From the NCBI RefSeq assembly GCF_018613805.1, contig NZ_JAGGPL010000014.1:1-64000 (forward strand): 64,000 bases of DNA, given 5' to 3'. Shown here piece by piece: positions 34,463-44,561 of the stretch. The position numbers and the translations under genes are program-made. The notes beneath the pieces were generated by a model that saw only the letters and a program-made list of their open reading frames with translations, had not been told where the DNA came from and made no database searches. The DNA comes from Arthrobacter sp. ISL-48 (GTDB taxonomy: Bacteria; Actinomycetota; Actinomycetes; Actinomycetales; Micrococcaceae). Within the stretch, counting starts at the first letter, position 1; the number at the start of each line of letters is the position of its first letter.

Positions 34463-35235
34463 GCCTCGCAAGCAGCACTGGGAAAACCACCGCTGAAAGC
34501 CAAACCTTTCACGGCTCCAGCCTGGAGCTGAAGAACCTGACCATGGCCTACGGCGATATCGAGGTTCTCCGCAACGTCAGCCTCACGGTGGCCCCCGGAA
34601 CCACCACCTGCATCATCGGCCCTTCCGGTTCGGGCAAATCCACCCTGCTGCGCGGCGTCAACCGGCTGCACGAACCCAAGAGCGGGGACGTGCTGCTCGC
34701 CGGCGAAAGCACGCTGGAGGTCAAGCCGGACATCCTCCGAAGCCGAATCGGGATGGTGTTCCAGCACTTCAACCTCTTCCCGGACCACACGGCACTTGAG
34801 AACGTGGCGCTGGCTCTCTGGAGCGTCAAGGGAATGCCCAAGGCTGAGGCACGGGAACGTGCCCGGCGGCGCCTCGCCGAGGTCGGACTCGTGGAGCGGG
34901 CTGACCACCGGCCGCGGGACCTCTCCGGAGGCCAGCAGCAGCGGGTCGCCATCGCACGCGCCCTGGCCATGGAACCCGAAGTCATGCTCTTCGACGAAGC
35001 CACCAGCGCCCTGGATCCAGAGCTCGTCAAGGGCGTGCTGAGCCTCATGGCAGGCCTCGGCAAGCGCGGTATGACGATGCTCGTGGTCACTCATGAGATG
35101 GGCTTCGCCCGCAAAGTCGCGGACCAGGTGGTCTTCATGGACGAGGGTGAAGTGGTAGAGGCCGGCACGCCCAGCGAACTGTTCGATCACCCGAAAAGCG
35201 AACGTCTCCAGCGCTTCCTGTCGGAGGTGCTGTGA
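34459..35235 (+). CDS. Amino-acid-type ABC transporter ATPase (GlnQ-like)
   Basis: The 258-residue ATPase has Walker [10 protein letters not shown], the polar-amino-acid-uptake pattern [18 protein letters not shown], signature LSGGQQQR, Walker [13 protein letters not shown] and switch His in VVTHEMGF. It energises the importer formed with the preceding permease. Its stop overlaps the next gene start. Confidence 0.93.
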   Translation: MSLASSTGKTTAESQTFHGSSLELKNLTMAYGDIEVLRNVSLTVAPGTTTCIIGPSGSGKSTLLRGVNRLHEPKSGDVLLAGESTLEVKPDILRSRIGMVFQHFNLFPDHTALENVALALWSVKGMPKAEARERARRRLAEVGLVERADHRPRDLSGGQQQRVAIARALAMEPEVMLFDEATSALDPELVKGVLSLMAGLGKRGMTMLVVTHEMGFARKVADQVVFMDEGEVVEAGTPSELFDHPKSERLQRFLSEVL

Positions 35236-36278
35236 TGTCGCAGGCGAGTCGCGGACCCATCCGCACGGGCCTGGTCGGGTTCGGCATCTCGGGCGGCGTC
35301 TTCCACGCCCCCCTCATTGAGGCCGATCCGGACTACTCGCTGGACGTCATCGTGACCGCGGATCCGGAGCGAGCCGCCGAAGCTGCCCGGCGTTACCCGA
35401 AGGCGCGGGTGGTCCCGACGCCGGAGGCGCTGTTCGCCCTGGCCACAGACCTTGACCTCCTCATCCTGGGTACGCCTCCGCTCACCCACTTCGATCTCGC
35501 GGCAACGGCCATTTCCCATGGCCTCCACGTGGTGGTTGACAAGCCGTTTGTCACGGCGTCGGCGCACGGTCAAGAGCTCCTCACCCGGGCAACCGACGCC
35601 GGCGTGCAGCTGACGGTATTCCAGAACCGCCGCTGGGACGCCGACTTCCTGACCCTCCAGAAGCTCGTGCAGGGGGGAGCCCTCGGCGAGATCCGCACCT
35701 TCGAGTCGCGGTTTGAATGGTGGCGCCCCGAGGGATTCGGCAACTGGCGCGACACAGCAACCCTGGCGGAAGGTGGAGGCATCCTTCACGACCTCGGAGC
35801 ACACCTGATCGACCAGGCAGTCCGGCTGTTCGGAGCGGTGGAGGAAAGCTACGGGGAGACGGCCAACCACGGGCCCCATCCGGACGGCGCCGAAACCGAG
35901 GCCTTCGTGTCCCTGCTCCATGAATCAGGGGTCCGGTCCAGGCTGTGGATGAACGGGATGGCGGCCCAGGTTGGCCCGCGGTTCCACGTGCTCGGTTCCA
36001 GGGCCGGTTATACAAAGTGGGGCCTCGACAGCCAGGAACCGGCCCTCGTGGCTGGCATGTCGCCGTCGGATCCGGCCTACGGAGTCGATTCCCAGGAGTC
36101 TTGGGGGGTCCTCGGGATCGACGGAGCCACTGAGCCCGTTCCGGCCGAAAAGGGCGCATATCCCACGTTCTACAACGAGCTGGCCACAGCCCTGCGAGGG
36201 GAGGGGTCGCTGCCCGTTGCGCCGGCCGAATCCCTGGAAGTCCTCAAGGTCATCGAAAAGATCCACGCCTTCGCGTAG
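35235..36278 (+). CDS. Gfo/Idh/MocA-family oxidoreductase
   Basis: The 347-residue protein has an N-terminal Rossmann fold (LVGFGISGGVFHAPLI) and the family EKP-like motif VVVDKPF, followed by the GFO_IDH_MocA C-terminal domain (GGGILHDLGAHLIDQ). Members oxidise or epimerise sugars and related polyols or amines with NAD(P). I use ATG 35235 because TCGGAGG lies 7 nt upstream; a GTG three bases earlier also fits. It is translationally coupled to the importer genes. Confidence 0.85.
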   Translation: MSQASRGPIRTGLVGFGISGGVFHAPLIEADPDYSLDVIVTADPERAAEAARRYPKARVVPTPEALFALATDLDLLILGTPPLTHFDLAATAISHGLHVVVDKPFVTASAHGQELLTRATDAGVQLTVFQNRRWDADFLTLQKLVQGGALGEIRTFESRFEWWRPEGFGNWRDTATLAEGGGILHDLGAHLIDQAVRLFGAVEESYGETANHGPHPDGAETEAFVSLLHESGVRSRLWMNGMAAQVGPRFHVLGSRAGYTKWGLDSQEPALVAGMSPSDPAYGVDSQESWGVLGIDGATEPVPAEKGAYPTFYNELATALRGEGSLPVAPAESLEVLKVIEKIHAFA

Positions 36279-36341
36279 CCCGCAAACAACATCAATGAAC
36301 CTGCGCCCAAAGCGCACCAAGTATCAGAGAAGGGGAGAACC

Positions 36342-37463
36342 ATGTCCTCCATCACTCCAGCCAAACGCGTCGCTATCATCGGAGGCGGCATCCTGGGGGT
36401 TTCCACCGCCGTCCACCTGCTACGGGAGGGCGCGGCCGTGACCCTGCTGACCGAACGAGGCCTCGCCAGCGAGGCTTCGGGCCGTTCATTGTCCTGGCTC
36501 AATTCTGCGGGCGAGAGGTCCACTCCGTACCATCAGCTGCGCCTCGCCGGCGTGGACCGCTACCGCACGCTGTTCGCAACAGACCCCGCCCGTGAGTGGC
36601 TGCAGTTCGGCGGCGGGCTCATGTGGAACCCCGCCGGCCAGCAGGACGCAACGGCGGCCCGGCACGCCTACGAGAAGTCGGTCGGCTATGACTCCAAGCT
36701 GCTGGCTCCGGCGGAAATCGCAGCCGCAACCCCCGGTATCGATGCAACGGCAGTGCCGGACAACGCCATCTTCAACCCTGGCGAAGGCTGGGTCAGCCTG
36801 CCGGACCTCGTGGATTTCCTGATGGAGGAATTCCACGCACTCGGGGGGCAGCTCGTGCTGAACGCCGGCAAGGCCTCCGTGGTGGTCGACGGCGGCCGCG
36901 CCGCTGGTGTGGATACGGCAGCGGGCGACACCTACGACGCCGACGCGGTCCTGGTCGCCTGCGGGGCCGCAACGCCCGCCGTCGTGGCGCCGCTCGGCGT
37001 CGAAATCCCCAACGCTTCCCCTGTTTCCATGCTGGTGGTCACCAAACCGGTCGAGCACGACGTCAAAGCGGTGCTGAACACCCCGCGGGCGGCGATCCGC
37101 CCCAACCCGGGAAGCACTTTTGCCCTGGACCACGACTGGTATGAAGACCACATCACCGAACACGCAGACGGCTCGTTCGATATCCCCGACGCCGTGGTCC
37201 AGGAACTGGCCGATGAAGCCTCCAGGCTCATCGCCGGCAATCCGGACCTCAAGCCCGCGTCCTGGAAAATCGGCTACAAGCCCATCCCCGGCGACGGCGA
37301 ACCCGTCCTCGGCGAAACCGGCCAGGTGCCAGGCTGCTTCGTGGCCTTCACCCACTCGGGGGCAACGCTGGGACTCATCGCCGGCGAACTGCTCAGCGGC
37401 GAGATCCTGACCGGAAACAAGCATCCGATGCTGGCGACCTTCCGGCCCGGGCGATTCTCCTAG
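36342..37463 (+). CDS. FAD-dependent amine/amino-acid oxidoreductase (DAO family)
   Basis: The 373-residue flavoprotein begins with the FAD loop AIIGGGILGVSTAVHLL and continues with the DAO pattern (SGRSLSWLN; C-terminal THSGATLGL). DAO enzymes oxidise secondary or primary amines such as D-amino acids, sarcosine or opines. As the last gene of the LacI-controlled importer operon it probably opens catabolism of the imported compound. A GGGGAG sequence precedes the ATG. Confidence 0.85.
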   Translation: MSSITPAKRVAIIGGGILGVSTAVHLLREGAAVTLLTERGLASEASGRSLSWLNSAGERSTPYHQLRLAGVDRYRTLFATDPAREWLQFGGGLMWNPAGQQDATAARHAYEKSVGYDSKLLAPAEIAAATPGIDATAVPDNAIFNPGEGWVSLPDLVDFLMEEFHALGGQLVLNAGKASVVVDGGRAAGVDTAAGDTYDADAVLVACGAATPAVVAPLGVEIPNASPVSMLVVTKPVEHDVKAVLNTPRAAIRPNPGSTFALDHDWYEDHITEHADGSFDIPDAVVQELADEASRLIAGNPDLKPASWKIGYKPIPGDGEPVLGETGQVPGCFVAFTHSGATLGLIAGELLSGEILTGNKHPMLATFRPGRFS

Positions 37464-37470
37464 CCAAAAA

Positions 37471-37509
37471 GCGGCAGGGCCCGCCACCTCGTGGTCGGGC
37501 CCTGACCGC
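37471..37509. terminator. Bidirectional terminator
   Basis: An imperfect stem with arms GCGGCAGGGCCCGCCAC and GTGGTCGGGCCCTGACCGC, loop CTC, lies between two convergent genes. AAAAA precedes it on the plus strand, giving a T run for the minus-strand gene. Confidence 0.7.
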
Positions 37510-37527
37510 ACCGGGAGGAGGAGGAAC

Positions 37528-39804
37528 CTAGGCAGCCCCGCCCGCCAGCGTCCTCCACAGGAAGTGCTGGCTGCGGGCCTGCAGCGCGGCCGTCTGCCTG
37601 TTGTCCGAAGCCCCGGCATGACCGCCCTCGAGTGCTTCGTGATACCAGACATTCGGGATGCCCATCGCCTGCATTCTCGCTGCCATCTTCCGGGCCTGGA
37701 CGGGGCCCACCCTGTCATCGGAAGTGGCTGTCCAGATGAACGTCTCCGGGTATTCCACGCCGTCCTTCAGCAGGTGGTACGGCGAGAACGTCCTGATAAA
37801 CTCCCACTCCCCAGGCACGTCAGGGTCGCCGTACTCGGCAATCCATGAGTGTCCGGCTGAAAGCTTCGTATAGCGCCGCATGTCCAGCAGCGGGACACCG
37901 CACGACACGGCACCGAACAGTTCCGGATACTGCGTGAGCATGTTGCCCACCAGCAGCCCGCCGTTGGAGCCGCCCACGCAGCCGAGCCGCTCACGCGACG
38001 TCACACCGCGGGAAATAAGGTGCCGGGCTACCGCTGCGAAATCCTGGTACGCCCGGTGCCGGTTCTCCTTCAGGGCGGCCCGGTGCCATGACGGCCCGTA
38101 CTCGCCGCCACCGCGGATGTTGGCTACCACGTAGACGCCCCCGCGGGAGTGCGGGGCCGCACCCTCGGCGCCGGCCGATTCCGCCGTCCGCCGTTCCAGC
38201 CAGGCCCTGCCCACCGTTCCGCTGTAGGCAGGTGGCCTGGAAATCTCGAAGCCGCCATAGCCGGAGAGCTGCGTCGGGTTCTGGCCGTCCAGGACCAGGT
38301 CGCGGGACGCCACCTGGAAGTAGGGAACCCGGGTACCGTCGGCGGAGACGGCGAAGTGCTGCTGCACCTCATACTTGCCGTCGTCAAAGAACGACGGCGA
38401 CGCCTTCACCGCCGCGTGGCTGCTCACCACGCCTGCCATCCCCACAGCGTTCCCTTCCGCTGTTCCCCGCTTAAGGGTTCCACGCATCAGCGTGCTGGGC
38501 GTCGTGAAGCCGGTGGCGACGAGCCAGAAATCGTCGCCGGCACCGCCGTCGTCCGGGCTTTCGTCTTCGTCGTCCACGGCATAGGCGTTCACGTCGTGCA
38601 GCGGCGGGCAGGCGTCCAGGAGCGAGGAGGCCCACGCGCCCTCGCCGGAAACACCTGGCCGCGAAGGGTCAAGGACGCGGAGCTCGGACGAGACATCCCG
38701 GAGCAGGTTGAGCAGCAGGAAATTCCGGGTCCAGCTCCAGGACTGCAGCGACGTGTGTGCGTCCGGAGTGAACAGGACTGAGAGCTCGCGTGATCCGGCG
38801 AGGTAGTCCTCGAATCCGGCCGCCAGCAGGGAACCTGCCGGGTACGTTGTGTCGCCAAGCGCCCAGTCACGCTGCGGCCTGAAGAGGAGCCAGCCGCGGT
38901 GGGCGCTCAGGTTCACGTCCGTTGGGGCGTCAATCTCAACCTACGAACCGTCCCGCTGAACGAAGGTGCTCCGGTTGTAGAAGTCGATGTAGTCCACGGC
39001 AAAAGTGCGCTCGAAACCGGGGGTCGAGTCGTGCGCCACCACGGCCATCATGTGGTCCTCGGCCACCTCGAACAGCCGCGTCGCCTGACCCAGGGTTTGA
39101 CCGCGCCGAAGGGTCACTGCCGTCCGCGCGTAGGAAGACGCTGTCCGGGGGAGGTCCTCAGCGGTGGAGGCGACCAGCAGCGTGTCCGTGTCCAGCCACG
39201 AGACGTTGCCCTTGGCCGTCGGCAGGTCAAAGCCGCCGGCAGCGGGGTCAACGAAAGTGCGGGTCGCGACGTCGAACTCGCGGTAGCGGTTCGCGTCGCC
39301 GCCGTCGGGGGAGAGGGCCAGGAGCGCCAGCCGGTACGTTTCGCCGGCCGCCGGGCGGAGGAAGGTGGCCCCGTGGAACACCCACTCTTCGCCCTCGGCG
39401 GCCGCGAGCGCGTCCACATCCAGCAGGACATCCCATTCGGGGGCTTCCGTGCAGTAGCTGTCCCAGGTGGTGCGGCGCCACAGCCCCTTGGGGTTCTGCC
39501 GGTCCTTCCAGAAGTTGTAGTACCAGTCGCCGCGCTTGCCCACCATCGCGATCCGGTCGGTGGAGTCAAGCACCTCAAGAATGCTTCCCTCGAGGCCTGC
39601 GTAGTCCGCGTCCTCCAGGAGGTCCTCAGTGCGGGCGTTCTGCTCCCGTACCCAGGCCAGCTGCTCCTCACCATAAATGTCCTCGAGCCAGACGTTCTCA
39701 TCGGTGGGCTCGGGGGCCACCCCCGCAGGGGACGAAACAGGGGAAGAAGCCGCGGAGGAGGGAGAACCGGATGCGGACGCTGGATCAGCTGCAGTGGTGG
39801 TCAT
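37528..39804 (-). pseudogene. Prolyl oligopeptidase (S9A) interrupted by an in-frame amber codon
   Basis: Read as one frame, 39804 to 37528 encodes a complete S9A prolyl oligopeptidase of about 758 residues. The N-terminal part (ENVWLEDIYGEEQLAWV, beta-propeller) and the C-terminal catalytic domain (Ser in GGSNGG, Asp in SDDRV, His in EGGHAG) are both well preserved. They are separated only by a TAG at 38941-38943 (codon 288); the codons before (FVQRDGS) and after (VEIDAPTDVNLSAHRGW) continue the family sequence without any frameshift. This is a recent nonsense mutation, a sequencing error, or a readthrough codon. The two halves could also be made as separate polypeptides, the second from GTG 38916. 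Confidence 0.85.
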
Positions 39805-39878
39805 CCGCCCATCCAAACAACATCTGCGCACAGGTAGCAAGTCAAACGTGCAAGGCTCCTGCCGATACTCTGGATGCC

Positions 39879-41807
39879 GTGGGTAAATCGCAGAGCATCC
39901 GGACGGCCATCATCGGCGCCGGCCCCCGGGGTACCAGCGTCCTTGAGCGACTGCTCGCCCACTCCGCCGCCCGCACCGGATCGGCGGCCCTCCATATTGA
40001 GGTCATCGACCCCTACCCGGCAGGACCGGGGCATGTGTGGCAGCCGGACCAGTCCCGGCTGTACCTTATGAACACCCAATCGTTCTACCCCACGGTCATT
40101 CCCGAGGATCCCGGGCTTGCCCCGCCCGTGGCCGGCACCACGTTTGACCAGTGGCGGGTCCGGCAGCAGCACGACCCTCAGCCGTCCCTTACGGAGGACG
40201 ACTGCTCCGAACTTGCCGCCCTGGGTTCGACGGACTTTCCCAGCCGCGCCCTCTACGGCCGCTACCTCCGCTGCATTCTGGAGGAGCTGACGGCACAACT
40301 GCCCGACGGCGTGACCATCACGTTCCACGAAACGTCCGCCCTGTCAGTACGCCCGGCGGGCAATGGAACGTTCGACGTCGGGCTCGCCGGCGGCGGGTCG
40401 CTCACCGCCGACTCCGTGGTCCTGGCGCTCGGCCACATTCCCTCCCGGCTCAACCCGGAGCAACGGGAACTGCAGTCCTCGGCCAGGCAACTGGGCCTGC
40501 GTTACCTGCCGCCTTCCATACCGGCGGACGTGGACTGGTCCGAGATTCCAGCCGGCGAGCCGGTCCTGGTCCGGGGCATGGGCCTGAACTTCTTCGACGC
40601 CGTAGGACAGCTCACGGAGGGCCGCGGCGGAAAGTTCATCGACGCCGGAAACCGGCTCGAGTATGAGCCGTCGGGCCAGGAACCGCTGATCATTGCGGCG
40701 TCCCGGCGCGGCACGCCGTACCGCGCCAAGGCTGCACTGGACGGCTATTACCCGGCGTCCGTGAAACTCCGGTTCCTTACGGAAGCTGCGCTGGAGCGGT
40801 TTGCCACCGCCGGGATCCGGCCGGGCTTCGACCACGACCTCTGGCCCCTGCTGCACCGCGACACCCTTTGGGCCTACTATTCAACGCTGGTGCGGTCGCA
40901 GCCCGGTGCGGTACCCGATCCGTCTGAGTTCCTGGCCGCCCTCGACGACGCGCTCCGGCCGCACGCCCACAGCTCGGCCAACTGGGAGGACGCCGTGGAC
41001 AGCGTTCTCGCCGTCCACGTTGGTCCGCGGCACAGGCTGGACCTCCTGGGCCTCGCCTCTCCGCTGGCGGGCCGGTCGTTCGCCTCGCGGGCGGAACTTG
41101 ATGCCGCCGTCGTGGATTACCTGCTCGATGACGCCCGCCGGTCCGCCCTTGGAGAGCAGGACCCCGTGAAAATGGCCATCGGTGCGCTCCATCACGGGCG
41201 GGCGGTCCTCAAATCGGCTGTAGCCGACGGCGGCATCACGGATGAATCCTGGGTCGCCGGGCTTCGTGGCTGGTTCGAGTCGTTCGTGGAGGGGCTGGCC
41301 AGCGGCCCGCCCGCGCTGCGCGCCGAACAGCTGGCGGCGCTCGCGCGCACCGGCGTCGTCAGTTTTGTGGGACCTGGCCCCAGGTTCAGCGTCGACCGGC
41401 GGACCGGCATGTTTACCGCAGCCTCGCCCTGGGTGAACGGCCCGCCCGCGGCGGCGAAGTCCATGGTGGAGGCGCTCGCACCGGCCAACCGGGTATCCGC
41501 CAACGCCTCCCCGCTCCTGGAGCAACTCCTGGCGGACGGACTGGTCCGGCCCCGACTCATGATGACTGCGGAGGGTGCACCCGTCCAGGCCACTGGCCTG
41601 GACGTCACCCCGCACCCCTATCGCCCGGTGGCGGCGAGCGGCGCAATCACCGACGGTCTCTACGTATTGGGCCTGCAGCTCTCGGCTGCCCAGTGGGGAA
41701 CGGCCATCGCTGCTGAGGCAATCCAGCCTGGCCGCCACGCGTACCGAAGCGGCCAGCGCACTCTTCGTGACGCAGACGAAATCGCGCAGGCCATCCTGGG
41801 ACACTGA
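39879..41807 (+). CDS. FAD/NAD(P)-binding protein (NAD_binding_9 type)
   Basis: The 642-residue protein begins with TAIIGAGPRGTSVLERLL, the signature of the FAD-NAD(P)-binding family PF13454, and keeps the long-domain layout of that family (LYLMNTQSFYPTV, SRALYGRYL). Function in the family is mostly unknown; some members are N-hydroxylating monooxygenases in siderophore loci, but no such genes are near. I start at GTG 39879, 74 bp from the divergent peptidase pseudogene, with a TACTCT -10 box 7 nt upstream. The longer open frame upstream is antisense to the peptidase. Confidence 0.75.
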   Translation: MGKSQSIRTAIIGAGPRGTSVLERLLAHSAARTGSAALHIEVIDPYPAGPGHVWQPDQSRLYLMNTQSFYPTVIPEDPGLAPPVAGTTFDQWRVRQQHDPQPSLTEDDCSELAALGSTDFPSRALYGRYLRCILEELTAQLPDGVTITFHETSALSVRPAGNGTFDVGLAGGGSLTADSVVLALGHIPSRLNPEQRELQSSARQLGLRYLPPSIPADVDWSEIPAGEPVLVRGMGLNFFDAVGQLTEGRGGKFIDAGNRLEYEPSGQEPLIIAASRRGTPYRAKAALDGYYPASVKLRFLTEAALERFATAGIRPGFDHDLWPLLHRDTLWAYYSTLVRSQPGAVPDPSEFLAALDDALRPHAHSSANWEDAVDSVLAVHVGPRHRLDLLGLASPLAGRSFASRAELDAAVVDYLLDDARRSALGEQDPVKMAIGALHHGRAVLKSAVADGGITDESWVAGLRGWFESFVEGLASGPPALRAEQLAALARTGVVSFVGPGPRFSVDRRTGMFTAASPWVNGPPAAAKSMVEALAPANRVSANASPLLEQLLADGLVRPRLMMTAEGAPVQATGLDVTPHPYRPVAASGAITDGLYVLGLQLSAAQWGTAIAAEAIQPGRHAYRSGQRTLRDADEIAQAILGH

Positions 41808-41843
41808 CGCGTGGTCCCCCTGTCCAGCCGTTGAGGTGGCGGG

Positions 41844-43466
41844 TTACGGGTTCCCGGAATCAGCCATTGCCCGGACCGGAAGGATCACCGCCGAGGGGTG
41901 CTGTGGGTCGTGGTAAACCGTCTGGTCCGCCGCACGGAGGGTGGTGGCAGTGGCACGAGGTTCGCCGGTTCCGGGATTGCGGGCAAAGCGCGGAAACGCC
42001 CCGCTGGAGACCTGGACGCGGATGCGGTGGCCGCGCTGGAAGCGGTACGCGGTCGGCCAAAGACGCACGGCGGCGACCGACAGCGTGTCCGCGCCGGGCA
42101 GGCTGGTCAGTCCGTCGCAGACGTTATGGGAGCGTCCGTCGGGGCCGACGTCGCAGAGCCTGACGAAGACATCAGCGTGGGCAAGGCTGGAGCGGAACCA
42201 GATGTTCGCACTGACCTCGCCGATGACCTCAACGTCCTCGTCGAGTGCGGCGGTGGTGTAGGTGAGCACGTCCGGCCGGCCCTCCAGTGCCGTGTTGTCG
42301 ACCCGGCCACCACTGCTGATGCTGATGCCGCCGGCCGCGGGCGTCGGGTCCGCCGGGTCGTAGCGGTAGGTGTCGGGCGCCGATTCGACAGCAGGCTCCC
42401 CGGACAATCCGCCGTCGGGGTGGAGCTGGAACAGTTGCGGCTCATAACCCTTCGGCGGCCAGGAATCGAAGTCCCGCCAGGCTTCCTCGCCCATCACATA
42501 CAGCCGCACGGGAGGGCGGTCCGGGACCTGCCCGCCGCGCGCATGGGCGAGGCCGAACTCGACAGCCTCCAGGATGCCTGCGTTTGTGAACTCGGCATGC
42601 GTCCACGGCCCGACGGTCAACCGCGCGGCATGCGCCCCTTCTTGCAGGACCTGGAAGTCACGGAGCTGGCCGGGCAGGAAGATGTCGTACCAGCCACCGA
42701 TCGAGCTCACCGGCACGCTCACGGCAGGCACCCGGTGGGAGTGGTCGATTGCTGCCCAGAACTCATGTTTGGCGTCGTACCTGAGGACGTCCTGGATGTA
42801 CTTGGAGCTGTGGCCGATGGCCGCGACGTCGGCCCGATTGAGCGGCAGCGTGTGCATCGCGCGGGCCGTTTTCCGGGCCTGGCCCCGGCTCCTGAGCATC
42901 GCCCAGCGCCGCTCCTGCACGGCTGTCAAAACGCCCCATTCGATCGGCAGCTCCAGCGACATGCCGTCGTCGCGAAGGAACTCAAGGGTCAGCGCCGACT
43001 CGGTCACCTGCGGGATCATGGCCTTCACCTGCGGCGGCAGGCGGTCCGCCACCGCCCACTGGACAAAGCCCAGGTAGCTCATGCCCACCAACACCATCGA
43101 CTCCCCGAACCAGGGCTGCTCCACCACCCAATCCAGCGTGGCCAAACCGTCCTCGCGTTCCTGGCGCATCGGGTCCAGGGTGCCGCCGGAACCGAACCCG
43201 CCGCGGACGCTCTGGATCAGCACCTGGAACCCGCGCTCGGCCAGAGGCCTGGCCATGGCGGTCGCGAACATGCCCGCCCGGCCGTACGGGGAGCGCAGCA
43301 GCGCTGTCGGCAGCCCCTCGCCCCCTGCCCGCGGCGCCCACCTGTCCGCAAGCAGTTCGACGCCGTCGGGCATCGGCACGCGCAGGTCCTTTTGCACGGC
43401 GAGGTCACGGGTCAGGGGCGGGGGGAGTTCCAGTTTGCGCTGGAGGATGTGGCTCATGAGGTTCAT
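41844..43466 (-). CDS. CocE/NonD-family serine hydrolase
   Basis: The 540-residue protein matches X-Pro dipeptidyl-peptidase (S15)/cocaine-esterase-type hydrolases: N-terminal MPDGVELLADRW, nucleophile elbow GMSYLGF, His in GPWTH and a C-terminal jelly-roll domain (HRIRVQVSS). It likely hydrolyses an ester or acyl-peptide bond. AAGGAG lies 8 nt before ATG 43466, which overlaps the TetR stop (ATGA), so it is coupled to that regulator. Confidence 0.85.
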   Translation of the reverse strand: MNLMSHILQRKLELPPPLTRDLAVQKDLRVPMPDGVELLADRWAPRAGGEGLPTALLRSPYGRAGMFATAMARPLAERGFQVLIQSVRGGFGSGGTLDPMRQEREDGLATLDWVVEQPWFGESMVLVGMSYLGFVQWAVADRLPPQVKAMIPQVTESALTLEFLRDDGMSLELPIEWGVLTAVQERRWAMLRSRGQARKTARAMHTLPLNRADVAAIGHSSKYIQDVLRYDAKHEFWAAIDHSHRVPAVSVPVSSIGGWYDIFLPGQLRDFQVLQEGAHAARLTVGPWTHAEFTNAGILEAVEFGLAHARGGQVPDRPPVRLYVMGEEAWRDFDSWPPKGYEPQLFQLHPDGGLSGEPAVESAPDTYRYDPADPTPAAGGISISSGGRVDNTALEGRPDVLTYTTAALDEDVEVIGEVSANIWFRSSLAHADVFVRLCDVGPDGRSHNVCDGLTSLPGADTLSVAAVRLWPTAYRFQRGHRIRVQVSSGAFPRFARNPGTGEPRATATTLRAADQTVYHDPQHPSAVILPVRAMADSGNP

Positions 43467-44095
43467 CGGACCGGCTCCTTGTGAGGTTGTGGCGTTCCCG
43501 GCAGGCGCAGCATGTCGGTGGCAAAGGGCACCAACTGCATCAGCCTGTCCGCGAACGCTTCGGGGTCGAGCGGTTCGGCGCCCTCGATTATCCATGTGTT
43601 GACGAGGGTTGCCCCGCCGCCAGTGATGAAGGCGGCGTAATCGTCTGCAGCCGGTGGGCCCAGGGTCTGACCGAACATCTCCTGCACGAGCTGCCTGTTG
43701 ATGGGAATGAGCAGGGAGGTCAGTGCTTTGTTCAGCGCGAACGCACAGGAACTCGTCAGGACCGCCCGGTAAAACGCCCTGTGGTCCGCGAAGTGTTTGA
43801 CCAGGGCCAACGCTCCACCCCGTCTCGTCGATGCACCACCGTTGTCCGCAATGCGCGGCAGGAGTTCACGCTTCGCGAGATCGAGGGCAGACTCGAGCAG
43901 CAGCTTGTCTCGATCACCGAAGTGCTGGTAGACCACAGGGCGGCTGACATCTGCGGCTTCGGCGATGTCTGAGATGGGAACAGCAGCAGTGCCGCGCTCG
44001 CTGACCAAGGTGACTGTGGCCTGCATCAACGCAGCTCGCGAACGCCGGATGCGGCGGTCCCGGATCGGGGCATCTGGTGTGGAATTTGAGTCCAT
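43463..44095 (-). CDS. TetR-family regulator of the CocE-type hydrolase
   Basis: The 210-residue protein has the TetR helix-turn-helix PISDIAEAADVSRPVVYQHF. I start at MDSNST (44095) because a good promoter with an operator sits directly upstream; a Met at 44131 would place coding sequence across it. The start is 7 nt after TAGCAT, so the mRNA is probably leaderless. It likely represses itself and the coupled hydrolase. Confidence 0.85.
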   Translation of the reverse strand: MDSNSTPDAPIRDRRIRRSRAALMQATVTLVSERGTAAVPISDIAEAADVSRPVVYQHFGDRDKLLLESALDLAKRELLPRIADNGGASTRRGGALALVKHFADHRAFYRAVLTSSCAFALNKALTSLLIPINRQLVQEMFGQTLGPPAADDYAAFITGGGATLVNTWIIEGAEPLDPEAFADRLMQLVPFATDMLRLPGTPQPHKEPVR

Positions 44096-44102
44096 ATCCG
44101 AG

Positions 44103-44131
44103 ATGCTATACACGTGTAAATTAATTGGCAA
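44103..44131 (-). promoter_or_regulatory. TetR promoter with palindromic operator in the spacer
   Basis: On the minus strand TTGCCA (44126-44131) and TAGCAT (44103-44108) are 17 bp apart. The spacer begins next to the -10 with the perfect 10-bp palindrome TACACGTGTA (44109-44118), a likely TetR operator. Confidence 0.7.
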
Positions 44132-44561
44132 GTGTCAGGAACTGCAAAGGCAGTAACAATCCGGACTTCGGCAAGGCAATTTTCGTGGGTGGCACAGACC
44201 GCAACCGGAGTGCCACGCACCCGAAGGCGCAGCGCTGCCCGGCTTTCGGTTCATACTTCGCAGCGCAGGGTGAGCGGTCTATTGCCCTCCAAGGCAAAAG
44301 CTGACCTCGCATGAACGAATGCGTGCGCCCGGCTTTCGTTCCGTTGCCCCATATTTCGCTGTGTTCCCGAGTGTTTCCTGGTGAGTCTGGATTGCTCCCC
44401 GCGACGCCCCATGCAGCGCCGTTACGCACGGTTTCCCTCGATTGCACTGCATGAACCCTGCACTTCTGCCGCGGATTCATCTCTGCTCTGATGGTGGACA
44501 CGGGCCAGCCGGCCTGAATCTACTCCTGAAGGTCCGCACCCCAAGCGCAGAAAGTATCCCC
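44132..44561. other. 430-bp leader before the sulfonate operon
   Basis: No gene is supported. It contains an exact direct repeat GCCCGGCTTTCG at 44237-44248 and 44327-44338 (90 bp apart) and a dyad CGCAT-n6-ATGCG (44308-44323). These may be sites for a sulfur-responsive activator of the downstream operon. I did not find a convincing -35/-10 pair or riboswitch. Confidence 0.4.

Noticed and set aside
38916..38943. Frameshift as cause of the split peptidase
   Set aside because: The two halves are in the same frame with only a TAG between them, so a nonsense codon explains the split.
38922..39878. Upstream extension of the FAD/NAD(P)-binding protein
   Set aside because: The extension is antisense to the prolyl oligopeptidase and Arg/Pro/Ser-rich; the GTG at 39879 starts the Rossmann motif.
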